A DNA stretch of 64,000 nucleotides from JANSXG01 sp024743075 (GCA_042140185.1 CP159477.1:3351115-3415114); one strand, 5' to 3'; shown: positions 15,555 through 24,319, counted from the stretch's first letter. The notes: generated by a model from the letters alone, not told the origin. Numbers and translations: made by a program.

Positions 15555-16715
15555 TCAATCAACTGCCGAGGCGAAGCGGGCGCTCATGTGCTCGAGCGCG
15601 AGCGCCATCTGCACGTTTGCGTTGATCTCGCGCTCGGCCTGCGCGATAGCCTCGATTGCGTCGGACCAGCGTTCGATGGCTTCGGCGTCGCCGGTTTCGG
15701 ACGCGTCGGCGAGCAGTCGGCGCATGCGCTGGGCGAGCAGGTGGAAGGCGTGCCCCGCCGCGGCGTGGTTGGCCGCTTCCTTGCTGGCCTGCGGTCGTGC
15801 CTTGACCCAGTCCTCGGCCCACGAACCGACGAGTTTGGAGAGGGTGGCGGAGAAGTCCGGGTCGTAGCGCCCGCGTTCGATGGCGCTCAGGAACGGGCGC
15901 AGTTCGGATTCCCAGTCGAGCAGGCCGGTCTCGATGGCGATGCGGGCGCGACCGGGTGATCCCGATGCGAACTCGAGCAGCCACGGTCGTGAGCCGGGGC
16001 GGACTTCCAGTCGGTCCTCGCCCTCGGTGCGATCGAGCCAGGCCTGCATGTCGGCATCGGACAGCGCATCGAAGCGGACGCGCTGGCAGCGCGAGCGGAT
16101 CGTCGGGAGCAGCGCTTCCTCGCGCGCGGTGACGAGGATGATGATGGTGCCCGGCGGCGGCTCTTCGAGGGTCTTGAGCATCGCGTTCTGGCCCTCGTTG
16201 GAGCCGGAGCGCATGAGTTCGGCCTCGTCGACGACGAACACCTTGGAGGCGATCGCGCCCGAGCGCCCGCTCCCGGCGAGCTGGGCCGGTTCGATGAGGT
16301 ATTCCTGGAGCACGGCGAGGGGGATGTTGCGATGCTTGGAGCGGCGGGTGCTGTCGTCCTCGCTGTAGGCGGCGAGTTCCTTGGTGATCAGGTGGTAGTC
16401 GGGGTGGGTGCGGGCGCGCATGAGTCGCGCGGTGTGTCCCTCGGGGTCCACGGTGAGTCGCCCGGTCAGGTCGGGCGCGGCGTCGGGGTCGAGCAGCAGC
16501 GTCGCAAAGGCCTCGGCGGTGGTGCGCTTCCCGACGCCGGGCGGGCCGGCGAAGATCCACGCGTGGTGCAGGCGCCCTGATTCGATCGCGCTGCGGAGCT
16601 GGGATACCGCGCGGTCCTGCCCGATGACGCGATCGAGATCAACGCACGCCGGCCCGGACGGCCCGACGGGCTTGCGCTCTTCGAGTTTGACGGTCTGGGT
16701 GCGGGCCTTGGCCAT
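15555..16715 (-). CDS. holB: DNA polymerase III delta-prime subunit-like clamp-loader ATPase
   Basis: A 386-residue AAA+ protein of the replicative clamp loader. The chosen ATG gives MAKARTQT and stands 6 nt after a TACCCT hexamer. Walker A is GPPGVGKR (residues 57-64), Walker B is VFVVDEAE, and LKTLEEPPPGTIIILVT plus IRSRCQ carry the sensor and SRC motifs. The segment between Walker A and B, which in most delta-prime and tau/gamma proteins holds a four-Cys zinc module, has no cysteine here. The C-terminal 130 residues are helical, as expected for oligomerisation. It converges on fliS with a 19-nt gap. Confidence 0.85.
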   Translation of the reverse strand: MAKARTQTVKLEERKPVGPSGPACVDLDRVIGQDRAVSQLRSAIESGRLHHAWIFAGPPGVGKRTTAEAFATLLLDPDAAPDLTGRLTVDPEGHTARLMRARTHPDYHLITKELAAYSEDDSTRRSKHRNIPLAVLQEYLIEPAQLAGSGRSGAIASKVFVVDEAELMRSGSNEGQNAMLKTLEEPPPGTIIILVTAREEALLPTIRSRCQRVRFDALSDADMQAWLDRTEGEDRLEVRPGSRPWLLEFASGSPGRARIAIETGLLDWESELRPFLSAIERGRYDPDFSATLSKLVGSWAEDWVKARPQASKEAANHAAAGHAFHLLAQRMRRLLADASETGDAEAIERWSDAIEAIAQAEREINANVQMALALEHMSARFASAVD

Positions 16716-16721
16716 GGGGGT

Positions 16722-16727
16722 AGGGTA
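16722..16727 (-). promoter_or_regulatory. -10-like hexamer, leaderless arrangement (holB)
   Basis: On the minus strand TACCCT lies exactly 6 nt before the holB ATG, with only accccc between and no Shine-Dalgarno sequence. Confidence 0.45.
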
Positions 16728-16747
16728 GCGGATGGGATCTGTGAGCA

Positions 16748-17500
16748 TCACCCCGGATTCGCGAGGCCGTTCGGTGATCCGGCGTCGGCGATAATCCGGG
16801 CGGCGGGGGCACTGCGGGACGGCGTGGGGAAGGGTTTGGGTGGTTTGGGGTGCCACTGGCGGCTCGCCCGCCAGTGCGGGGTGGTGTGAGTTGTGGGCTC
16901 GGTGAGGTTTGTGGGTGAGGCGTTGTCGGCATGCGGTTCCGGCTGATGCGGCCCGGCACTGGCGGGCGAGCCGCCAGTGGCACCGTGGGAGGGGTGATGG
17001 TCGGAATGTTCGGGTCGCTCCCTTATCCGGTCTTGTGCTGAGTCCGCACAGGTCCACTTTCTCCCGCGTAGGGGCGAAGGAACCGGAGATGTGACGGTTG
17101 AACTGCTGTCGGCATGGCCTTCGCCTTCGGCTCCGACCATGGCGCCCTTGGTGGTTCCCTTGGTGGATTTCGCGTTTGCTTTCGGCTTCGCGCGCGTGGT
17201 CTGGCGCAGGCGTTTTTCGCGTTGGACGGTTCGGATGTGGAGGAGGGTTTGGATGGCCGCCAGGCGTTGGCGGTTTCGTTCTCTCGCGTAGAACGCGTCG
17301 AGCTTGGGGTCTCCGGTGGTTTGGACAGGCTTCATGCAGTAAGCGAGCGCTTCCAGTGCCTTGGTCTGCGCGGCGACCATGGTCACTTCGGACTCGAGGC
17401 GTTTGATGCGATAGATCGCCTTGATGTGCGCGAGGGCTTCCTCGGCGGTCTGGGGGTTGAAGGTCGTGGTTTCGGACGGCTGGTTTGCTGCGGTGTGCAT
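16748..17500 (-). CDS. hypothetical protein whose C-terminal half is repeat-derived
   Basis: A 250-residue frame starting behind a clear GGGAGGTG Shine-Dalgarno sequence. Residues 15-110 look like a genuine helical, coiled-coil-prone protein (LAHIKAIYRIKRLESEVTMV and LAAIQTLLHIRTVQREKRLR). From about residue 130 the frame runs through repeat family A and a 27-bp inverted repeat, giving low-complexity Pro/His/Ser sequence that includes HWRASRQWH. I infer that repeats inserted into or next to the 3' end and the frame happens to stay open. The functional protein is probably the N-terminal 120-130 residues. No family is recognised. Confidence 0.55.
   Translation of the reverse strand: MHTAANQPSETTTFNPQTAEEALAHIKAIYRIKRLESEVTMVAAQTKALEALAYCMKPVQTTGDPKLDAFYARERNRQRLAAIQTLLHIRTVQREKRLRQTTRAKPKANAKSTKGTTKGAMVGAEGEGHADSSSTVTSPVPSPLRGRKWTCADSAQDRIRERPEHSDHHPSHGATGGSPASAGPHQPEPHADNASPTNLTEPTTHTTPHWRASRQWHPKPPKPFPTPSRSAPAARIIADAGSPNGLANPG
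16851..16982. repeat. perfect 27-bp inverted repeat with 78-nt centre
   Basis: The arms at 16851-16877 and 16956-16982 are exact reverse complements over 27 bp. Each arm is itself a hairpin (CACTGGCGG, a 5-nt loop, CCGCCAGTG). The combined structure could form a large cruciform or a strong RNA stem. The arm sequence also looks like a mobile palindromic unit of the REP type. Confidence 0.85.
17019..17080. repeat. interspersed palindromic repeat, family A, copy 2
   Basis: Contains CTTATCCGGTCTTGTGCTG, then AGTCCGCAC and TTTCTCCCGCG. It agrees closely with copy 3 at 22.75 kb and, in inverse orientation, with copy 1. It lies inside the repeat-derived 3' half of the hypothetical gene that ends at 16748. 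Confidence 0.7.
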
Positions 17501-17698
17501 GAGTGCACCTCCCTCACCCTTAGGGCGAGCGGGCCCATGCGGCGCGCGCAGGAGGTGGTGATGCGAAAAGGCATCGCGAGAATCCGCAGGAACTACGGGC
17601 GGAAAGTTTTCTCAAAGAGTCGGGAAGTGGCGATGCGCCCGAGCCCACTCGGCGCGCGCCGGGGCGGACTTGCGCGTTCGGTGGCCATGTCACCCTGC

Positions 17699-19015
17699 TC
17701 ACGGGCAGTCGGTGCCGAACTCGTTGAGCACGCGGTTGAGGTCAGCGAGGTCGACGACGCCGTCGGAGTTGGTGTCGCCGTTGGTCGTGGTGTTGCCGAA
17801 GTTGCCGAGGATGATGTTGAGGTCCGTCAGGTCGACGGTGTTGTCGTTGTTCAGGTCAGCGAAGCAGGGGGTGACATCGAAGACGTAGGCCGTGCCGGTG
17901 CCGTTGTGGTTGAGTGCGCTGCAGACAGTGCGGTTGCCGATCACCGCGACCTGGTACCCGAGGGCGTCGCCGTTCTCGCCATCTGAAGCGATAAGTTTGT
18001 AGAGCTCCTGACCTGTCTCGGCGTCAAAAACATAGGCCGATCCCGGACTGGCGGAAGACCCGCTGCCGACCACAACGAGGTTGCCACTGATCGCTACCGA
18101 GTCGCCGAACCCATCACCTTCGCTTGCGTCTGAGGCGGTCAGCTTGTGCAACTGCTCTCCCGTCGCGGCGTCGAACACATAGGCGGATCCGGAGATCGAT
18201 CCGGCGTCGTCGTCTCTGGGAGAGCCAACGACCGCGAGTGATCCGCTGATGGCGACCGCGAAACCGAACCAATCCTGCGGTGCTCCGTCGTTCGGCACGA
18301 GCTTCTGGAGCTGCTGCCCGCTGGTTGCGCTGAACACGTAGGCGGCCCCCGACGAACTGCCGAGCGGATCGGCGAAGGGGGCGCCGACGACGGCGAGCGA
18401 GCCGCTGACCGCGACATCGGTCCCGAATCGATCGCTGGCCGTGCCGTCAGAAGCGGTGAGTTTGAAGAGTTGCTGGTTCGTGCCGGCGTTGAAGACGTAC
18501 GCGGAGCCTGCTTCTTCCGCCGGCGTGTTGTCGGTCGGCGCACCGATGAGCAGGCGCGAACCGCTCGCGGCGATGCTCAGCCCGAACCCGTCGCCCTCCG
18601 CGATGTCGGAGCCCACGAGCTCGCCGAGTTGCTGCCCGGTGAAGAGGTTGAAGACGTAAACGGAGCCGGTCTCGTTGGAGCCGAACCCACTGTTCAGGGC
18701 ACTGACGAACAGTCGCTGGCCGGTCCCCGCGACGTCCCAACCGAAGAAATCGTTCGGCTGAATGTCGGCGGGGGTCACGCGCATGAGTTCCTGGCCGGTG
18801 ACATAGTCGAAGACGTAAGCCGCACCGGCGCTGTCGCCATCGCCGTCGTTGGTTGGCGCACCGATGAGCGCGTAAGAAAGCGTCATGCTGAGCGATCGGC
18901 TGAACTGGTCGCCGAACGCGGTATCCGCGGCGATGAGTTTGTCGATCTGCGTATTCGTGTCGGTGCCGGCCGCGGTCACCGCCACGGCGCAGAACAGGGC
19001 GATAGCGGTGCGCAT
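17699..19015 (-). CDS. secreted FG-GAP/beta-propeller protein with dockerin-like EF-hand pair
   Basis: A 438-residue exported protein with a GGAGGA Shine-Dalgarno sequence and signal peptide (RTAIALFCAVAVTAAG). Six or seven repeats of about 50 residues follow, each with ISGSLAVVGAP-, GSAYVFDA- and GQQLxKL-type strands and DGxxxDxFG calcium-like loops. This is the FG-GAP/integrin-alpha style of seven-bladed propeller. The C-terminus carries two EF-hand loops (DLNNDNTVDLTDLN and DTNSDGVVDLADLN) and ends GTDCP. It probably acts as a calcium-stabilised extracellular adhesion or structural protein. It is transcribed alone. Confidence 0.85.
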   Translation of the reverse strand: MRTAIALFCAVAVTAAGTDTNTQIDKLIAADTAFGDQFSRSLSMTLSYALIGAPTNDGDGDSAGAAYVFDYVTGQELMRVTPADIQPNDFFGWDVAGTGQRLFVSALNSGFGSNETGSVYVFNLFTGQQLGELVGSDIAEGDGFGLSIAASGSRLLIGAPTDNTPAEEAGSAYVFNAGTNQQLFKLTASDGTASDRFGTDVAVSGSLAVVGAPFADPLGSSSGAAYVFSATSGQQLQKLVPNDGAPQDWFGFAVAISGSLAVVGSPRDDDAGSISGSAYVFDAATGEQLHKLTASDASEGDGFGDSVAISGNLVVVGSGSSASPGSAYVFDAETGQELYKLIASDGENGDALGYQVAVIGNRTVCSALNHNGTGTAYVFDVTPCFADLNNDNTVDLTDLNIILGNFGNTTTNGDTNSDGVVDLADLNRVLNEFGTDCP

Positions 19016-19153
19016 CCTGTGTCCTCCTCCGTCGGCTGCGTGCTTCGTGAGGGTTCAACATACCTGCAGGCGTCGGTTCGACGACCAGTAATCCTGCGGA
19101 TCCGGCGGAACTGCGGGGTTTTCTGCTGCCCAGAGCACCAGATTGACGTGGTG

Positions 19154-20185
19154 TCAGTTCCCGACTTCGGCGATCATGCAGCGGACGCTCCCGCCGCCGA
19201 TGTGCTCGATGGTGTCGATGGCGGGGGCGACGATGCGTCCGTGTCGGGCGAGGGCGGCGCGCTGGTCGTCGTCGAAGGCCTCCCAGGCGGTGCGGCTCAT
19301 CGCGATGACGCGATCGGTGCCGCTGGCGGTGCCCGAGGCGTCGCGCAGCTGGATGATGTTGCCGGCGAAGCGCATGGCCTGGTCGAGCGAGATGCGGATG
19401 GTCTCCTTGCCGGCGTCCTGAAGCGAGCCGATGAGCGCAGCACGCTGGCCCTCGTCGCGGACCGCTTCGTCGCAGACCACGGCGAAGCTCTCCTGCACCG
19501 CCATGATCACGTTGGTGTGGTAGACCGGCACGCCCGAGGCGTCCACGCCGTCGAAGGGGTGCACATCGAAGCCGAGCACCTGGCCGACTTCGCGCACGAG
19601 CGACTCATCGGTGCGGGCCGAGCGACAGGCGTAGATCCGGCGGCCCTGGCGGTCGATGACCATGCTCCCGGTCGATTCGAGGAAGCGGCCCTTCTCGGCT
19701 TCGTGGTCGAGGCGGACGATGTGTTCGAGGGTGACGCCGAGGGATTCGGCGACCTGCTCGATCCATTCGGCGCGAATCTCGCGTCGGCGACTGGGCGCGA
19801 GCATGGGATACAGGATGACCGTGGCGCGCCCGGGGCTGGTGGTGTGCCAGCTGAACCAGTTGTTGGGGAACACGCTGTCGGGCAGTCCCCGGTCGTCGTC
19901 GAAGGCGAAGACGCCGACGCCGGCGGCTCGGAGGCGCGCGACCACGCCGTCGAACTCCAGCTTGGCGCGCGTGCCGATGGACTCGGGGTCGTCGAAGTCG
20001 GAGTCGACGAAGGCGTTGGTTTCCTGGGTTTCGGCGTTGAGGCCGAAGGCGCTGGGACGGACCATGAGCACGTGCGAGGCGACGAGGGCGTCGCGCTGCG
20101 CGGCCTCAGCGCGCAGCGGGTCGATGTCGCCGGGCGAGAGGTTCGACAGGTGGTCGTGCGGGGAGTCGTGCATGCCTACCGGCAT
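19154..20185 (-). CDS. amidinotransferase/arginine-deiminase superfamily hydrolase (CtlX-like)
   Basis: A 343-residue pentein-fold enzyme. Recognisable blocks in order are VLMVRPSAFG, GLPDSVFPNNWFSWH (with the conserved Asp and Asn), RFLESTGSMVIDR (Glu and Ser of the active site), VYHTNVIM (catalytic His) and IGGGSVRCMIAEV, where Cys336 is the nucleophile. This fits the COG4874/CtlX group, which hydrolyses guanidino or ureido compounds such as citrulline or arginine. The start could also be four codons later (MHDSPHDH); neither ATG has a good Shine-Dalgarno sequence. It lies upstream of no related metabolic gene, so its substrate is open. Confidence 0.85.
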   Translation of the reverse strand: MPVGMHDSPHDHLSNLSPGDIDPLRAEAAQRDALVASHVLMVRPSAFGLNAETQETNAFVDSDFDDPESIGTRAKLEFDGVVARLRAAGVGVFAFDDDRGLPDSVFPNNWFSWHTTSPGRATVILYPMLAPSRRREIRAEWIEQVAESLGVTLEHIVRLDHEAEKGRFLESTGSMVIDRQGRRIYACRSARTDESLVREVGQVLGFDVHPFDGVDASGVPVYHTNVIMAVQESFAVVCDEAVRDEGQRAALIGSLQDAGKETIRISLDQAMRFAGNIIQLRDASGTASGTDRVIAMSRTAWEAFDDDQRAALARHGRIVAPAIDTIEHIGGGSVRCMIAEVGN

Positions 20186-20234
20186 CGTCGGTCAGGTGAC
20201 GGGGTTGGATCAACCTTGATCGAGACTCGGCCTG

Positions 20235-21810
20235 CTATTGCCCCAGTTTGGTCAGGAGGATCGCGCGGACGGCCTTGGCGTCGGCCTGGCCTCCGGATTT
20301 GCTCATGACCGAGCCGATGAGGCGACCGATGGCCTGCTGTTTTCCGGACTTCACATCGGCGACCGAGGCGGCGTTGGCGGGGTCGGCGAGGGCCTCGTCG
20401 CACCACTTTTCCAGGGCGGACTCGTCGGTGACCTGGAGCAGGCCGAGGGATTCCGCAGCGGCTTGGGCATCGTCGTCGGTGCCCGAGAGGTGGGCGAGCA
20501 GTTGGGGGACAGCGGAGGCGCTGATGGCGTTGTCCATCCGGAGCTTCACGATGCCCGCGGCCTGCTGGGCGCTGAAGCCGAGGGCGTCAAGGGTGGGTAC
20601 CTCGTCGTCGCCGGAGCGTTCATTGGCGAGTTGGCGACCGGCCTGCAGGAGCAGGTTGGACGCTTGGCGTGCGGCTTCCTGTCGGTCGCTGCCGCCGGCG
20701 TCGCCGACGAGGTGCGTGATGATGGCTTCGAACAGGTCGGACTCGCCCCGTTCGGCGCTGAGCGCGTTGGCGTCGGCTTCGCTCAGTCCGTAGTCATCGC
20801 GGTAGCGCTCGGTGCGCCGGTGGGGGAGTTCGGGCAGGGCGGCGCGGATGGTCTGGACCCAGTCGGGATCGATGGGGGTGGGCAGCAGGTCCGGGTCGGG
20901 GAAGTAGCGGTAGTCGTGGGCGTCTTCCTTCTCGCGCTGGACGAAGGTGGTGTTCTTCGCGTCGTCCCAGCCGCGCGTGACCTTTTCGCCGGGGCCCACC
21001 TCGCGACCGTCCTCGCGCCAGGCGCTCGGGCTGGGCAGCGAGCTCGGCGCGGATGGCCATTTCGAGCGAGCGGAACGAGTTGAGGTTCTTGATCTCGGTG
21101 ATGGGCGTGGTGACGGTGCGCCCGTCGTCCATCTCGAGGACGCAGTTGATGTTGGGCTCGAAGCGGATGTGGCCCTTCTGCATGACGCAGCGGCTCGCGC
21201 CGACGAAGCGGCAGACGGTGCGGAGCGTGCGCGCGAAGTTCACGACCTGCTCGGGCGTGTCGAAGTCGGGCTGGGTGACGATCTCGAGCAGGGGCGTGCC
21301 GGCGCGGCTGAGATCGACGATGGAGTGGTCGATCGGGCGCCCGCCGGGGGCCTCGTGGAGCAGCTTGCCCGCGTCCTCTTCGAGGTGGGCGCGGACGATG
21401 CCGATGCGCTTCTCGGAGCCGCCGGGTTCGATGGGCCAGTCGACCGAGCCGTCGAAGCACAGGGGCAGGGCGTACTGCGAGATCTGGTAGCCCTTGGGCA
21501 GGTCCGGGTAGAAGTAGCTCTTGCGGTCCCAGCGCGTGACCTCGGCGATGGAGCAGCCGAGCGCGAGGCCGACGCGGATGGACAGCTCGATCGCGCGCTC
21601 GTTGAGCACCGGCAGCGTGCCGGGCAGGGCGAGCACGACGGGATCGATCAGCGTGTTGGGCGCGGCCCCCTCGAACTCGGCGCAGGCGGGGTTGCCGGCT
21701 CGCGTGAACATCTTGGTGCGCGTGTCGAGCTCGACGTGGACTTCGAGGCCGACCTTGAGTCGGGTGGCGACGATGGTGGCGCGGGCTCGGTCTTCGGGAG
21801 GCCAGGGCAT
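20235..21810 (-). CDS. gatB: Asp-tRNA(Asn)/Glu-tRNA(Gln) amidotransferase subunit B, frameshifted
   Basis: GatB presents aminoacyl-tRNA to the GatA/GatC amidase for transamidation. The first frame holds the cradle domain (VGLEVHVELDTRTKMF, KSYFYPDLPKGYQISQY, HLEEDAGK, DLSRAGTPLLEIVT and KGHIRFEPNIN). The second frame continues with TRGWDDAK, EDAHDYRYFPDPDL and the helical and YqeY-like tail ending SGKQQAIGRLIGSVM. The frames exchange near 21020-21045; one extra base in AGCTCGCTGCCC would join them as AEL...PSAWREDGREV. An essential, otherwise intact gene argues for a sequence error. The start follows a TACCAT hexamer at 6 nt. gatA and gatC are not in the window. Confidence 0.9.
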
Positions 21811-21816
21811 GGGGGG

Positions 21817-21822
21817 ATGGTA
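21817..21822 (-). promoter_or_regulatory. -10-like hexamer, leaderless arrangement (gatB)
   Basis: TACCAT on the minus strand is separated from the gatB ATG by exactly six C residues. No Shine-Dalgarno sequence can exist in such a leader. Confidence 0.5.
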
Positions 21823-21901
21823 GGGGATTATCGGCGAGGCCTCGCCGGGGAACCGTCACGCGGGGCGTCGCGTATGGTGTGGTTCAGAGGAGAGGATGTC
21901 T

Positions 21902-22648
21902 ATGACGAGACGGGTTTTGAGTTGGGCGTCGGTTGCGGGCTGCGCTTCGGCGCTGGTGTGTGCGCCCGGTGCGCGGGGCGATGCGATCGATCAGATCAAC
22001 GGAGCTGAACTGTCTGACCCGATCTCGTCTTGGGAGAAGTGGGAGGGCGGGCTGCCTCCCGCGGCGACGGTGACGGGGCAGATCTTTTTCGACATCTTCC
22101 ATGTGAGCCAACTGACACGCGTACACGCGGTCGAGGCCGCGGTGGACTTCGGACCGTCCGGAGCCGAGTCACTCCTTAATACGCGCGGAGTGATTGTGCA
22201 TCTTGATGGTCCGAACGCGTTCGAGTCCCGTGCGGGTTGGGGTAATACCTCGCTTCCTGGTGCCCCGAACTCAGGCATCATCGACGACGGGGTTGCACCC
22301 GGCATCGATCTTTACCGGCGTGAGTTTGCGACACCCTTCGGGCTTGAGCCGGGGACTTATGCCCTTGCCGTCTTCGGGTTTGAAAACGACTTCATCAGTT
22401 CGTTCTCCGACGTGGACCCGGCCGAGTTCAAGGTGTTCCAGAGTTCAGTTGGCGACGAACAAGGGTTCGTCGATCCGGCGGACGGCAAGTGGTGGTATCC
22501 GCCCTTTCTCTACGACTTCGACTTCGGCAACTACGACATCCAGTTCGTGAACGCGGCGTACCGGCTGGAGACCTCGATCATCCCGGCGCCGGGTGTGCTG
22601 GCGCTCGGGCTCCCGGCGATGGTCTTCGGAGCACGCCGTCGGCGGTAG
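21902..22648 (+). CDS. secreted protein with PEP-CTERM-like (PAPG) sorting signal
   Basis: A 248-residue exported protein. AGGAGAGG lies 6 nt before the chosen ATG; an ATG two codons earlier is also possible. A signal peptide (RRVLSWASVAGCASALVCAPGARG) precedes a beta-rich domain of about 190 residues of unknown family. The C-terminus reads IPAPGVLALGLPAMVFGARR: a PAPG motif, a hydrophobic helix and a basic end. This is the planctomycete variant of the PEP-CTERM signal that is recognised by an exosortase. It therefore probably ends up cell-surface bound after processing. Repeats of families A and B follow directly. Confidence 0.75.
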   Translation: MTRRVLSWASVAGCASALVCAPGARGDAIDQINGAELSDPISSWEKWEGGLPPAATVTGQIFFDIFHVSQLTRVHAVEAAVDFGPSGAESLLNTRGVIVHLDGPNAFESRAGWGNTSLPGAPNSGIIDDGVAPGIDLYRREFATPFGLEPGTYALAVFGFENDFISSFSDVDPAEFKVFQSSVGDEQGFVDPADGKWWYPPFLYDFDFGNYDIQFVNAAYRLETSIIPAPGVLALGLPAMVFGARRRR

Positions 22649-22668
22649 CGGCATCCGGTCCGTCTGGC

Positions 22669-22723
22669 TCCCTCTCCCCCTGCGGGAGAGGGTTGGGGTG
22701 AGGGGTTCGCACCGACGGTGCGA
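22669..22723. repeat. interspersed palindromic repeat, family B, copy 3
   Basis: A compact version: CCCTCTCCCCCTGCGGGAG, then AGGGTTGGGGTGAGGGG and the hairpin TCGCACCgacGGTGCGA. The central arm of copies 1 and 2 is missing. Confidence 0.75.
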
Positions 22724-22747
22724 GCGTCTTGTGGGGAGTTTCGGGCC

Positions 22748-22810
22748 ACCCCCTCATCCGGTCTTGTGCTGAATCCGCACAAGATCACCTTCTCCCGCGA
22801 GGGGAGAAGG
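22748..22810. repeat. interspersed palindromic repeat, family A, copy 3
   Basis: Runs from CCACCCCCTCATCCGGTC through TTGTGCTGAATCCGCACAAG (a 7-bp hairpin of its own) to CTTCTCCCGCGAGGGGAGAAG, which is a near-perfect palindrome. This is the most complete copy. Confidence 0.75.
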
Positions 22811-22898
22811 AGCGGAGCGCCCGCGGGGTCTTCGCCTGCGGCTCAGGTGCCGGCGAGACCAGGGTTTCCGTTTCCCCCCGGACCCCCGGAAAGCGGAT

Positions 22899-22989
22899 CA
22901 GTCAGAAAGAAAGCTTGATCGAAGCCCACCTGATCGAAGCCCAAGAGTTACTTTCTGACTGAAGTACATATATAGCAGTCAGAAAGAAA
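22899..22989. repeat. nested direct and inverted repeats in AT-richer pocket
   Basis: CAGTCAGAAAGAAA occurs at both ends of this segment (22899 and 22976). Its inverse TTTCTGACTG lies between (22952). GATCGAAGCCCA occurs twice (22917 and 22932), 15 nt apart. The segment is much less GC-rich than its surroundings (it contains TACATATATAG). It could fold into alternative hairpins, bind a dimeric regulator, or be the end of a small element. Confidence 0.6.
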
Positions 22990-23055
22990 TGACCGCCGAA
23001 TCACCGCCCCGGCGCGCGCAGGGGCGTCGGTCCGTTCGGGCCCCGCCCCCGATCG

Positions 23056-24159
23056 TTACGGGCAGGCCTCTCCAAATCCCGCGAGGACGGCGTTCAGGTC
23101 GGTCAGGTCGACGACGCCGTCGCCGTTCGTGTCGCCGGTTGAAGTGGTCTGTCCGAAGTTTGCGAGCACGGCGTTGAGGTCACCGAGGTCGACGGTACCG
23201 GAACCATCCACATCCGCAGGGCAGTTCGGCACGTTGCTCGCGAGGCGGAAGCCGTAGAAATTAATCTGGGCCACGGGGTCGTTGAGGCTCCGTGTCGCCG
23301 ATTGAAGGGTTTCCTCGGTGCTGTTGTACGAGCCACCGCGCAGGCCTCGTGACGAGGAGTCTTCGATCAGCGACTCATTCCATTCCCAGACGTTGCCGTT
23401 CATATCGTGCGCGCCGTAGTAGCTGGTGCTGCCCGCCGAACCGACCGTGGTCAGGTTGCCGTTCAGCCCGTTCCAATCGGCGCCGAACGCGTAGTTCACG
23501 ACGTCCTGACCGGGTGCGGAGACATCGCCGTTGGGCGCAGCCTCAGCGATGGTTGGCACCTCGTTGCTCTGTGTGGCGTACAGCCAGTAGTCGTCGGCAT
23601 CGCCGCCCTGACTCGCCGGCTGGTGGTAGGCGGCTTTGTACCACTCGTCTTCGGTCGGGATGAAGACCTGATTGGGGTTGGACAGGTCGCGCGTGATGGC
23701 GCTGATCGAATCGGTGCCGTCGAAGTTGTACACGCCCGTCTCGGTGTCGCCGGAACTCCCGTTGAGGCCCTGCCCGTTGGTCATCCAGTTGGCCATGCGT
23801 GCGGCGTCGTACCAGGACACGTAGTTGACGGGTTTGTCGCCCATGTTGCCGCGGACGAAGTAGGTGTAGCTGCCGTTGGAACCCGAGCGTCCGATGCCGC
23901 CTCGCGAGTTGGAGCCCATGTTGGTGTTGTAGAGCCCGTTGGGATCGCTCGCGGCGACGCTGTTGAGGAACGCGGTGTACTCGCTGTTGGTCACCTCGTA
24001 GGTCGAGATGCGGTACTCGTAGGCGACCGAGCCGAAACCGTCATTGTTCGGGGCGTTATCCGGGTTGCCGACCGTGGACCAGTCCAGAGCGACCTGGGCG
24101 TGGGTCGCCGACGCGGCGAACAGTAATGCGGCGAACGCCGCGATGGTCAGGTGCTTCAT
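23056..24159 (-). CDS. secreted FGE-sulfatase (SUMF1-like) domain protein with EF-hand pair
   Basis: A 367-residue exported protein. The start (MKHLTIAAF) follows a purine-rich leader and gives a clean signal peptide ending THAQ. Residues 40-310 form a formylglycine-generating-enzyme-like fold, with YRISTYEVTNSEYTAFLN, KPVNYVSWYDAARMANWM, IPTEDEWYKAAYH, DMNGNVWEWNES and LRGGSYNS as the family landmarks. The paired catalytic cysteines of true FGE are not seen, so a binding or structural role is likelier than sulfatase activation. The C-terminus has two EF-hand loops (DVDGSGTVDLGDLN and DTNGDGVVDLTDLN) and ends GEACP. Confidence 0.87.
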   Translation of the reverse strand: MKHLTIAAFAALLFAASATHAQVALDWSTVGNPDNAPNNDGFGSVAYEYRISTYEVTNSEYTAFLNSVAASDPNGLYNTNMGSNSRGGIGRSGSNGSYTYFVRGNMGDKPVNYVSWYDAARMANWMTNGQGLNGSSGDTETGVYNFDGTDSISAITRDLSNPNQVFIPTEDEWYKAAYHQPASQGGDADDYWLYATQSNEVPTIAEAAPNGDVSAPGQDVVNYAFGADWNGLNGNLTTVGSAGSTSYYGAHDMNGNVWEWNESLIEDSSSRGLRGGSYNSTEETLQSATRSLNDPVAQINFYGFRLASNVPNCPADVDGSGTVDLGDLNAVLANFGQTTSTGDTNGDGVVDLTDLNAVLAGFGEACP

Positions 24160-24307
24160 GGGGTCTCTTTCCTCTCTCCTGCCCGCGCTGGATTCCGCGC
24201 GTTCAAGTAGAGGGTACTGGCTCCCCCATTCGATGCAAGAGATTGAGCGCGGAAAGGGTGTGTCCCGGTGTCTGAGGGCCACCGGCAGCCCGGGTTCCGC
24301 GCATCGC

Positions 24308-24313
24308 TACAAT
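24308..24313 (+). promoter_or_regulatory. -10-like hexamer, leaderless arrangement (first KS)
   Basis: TACAAT stands exactly 6 nt before the ATG of the first beta-ketoacyl synthase gene, with CGGCCC between and no Shine-Dalgarno sequence. Confidence 0.5.
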
Positions 24314-24319
24314 CGGCCC

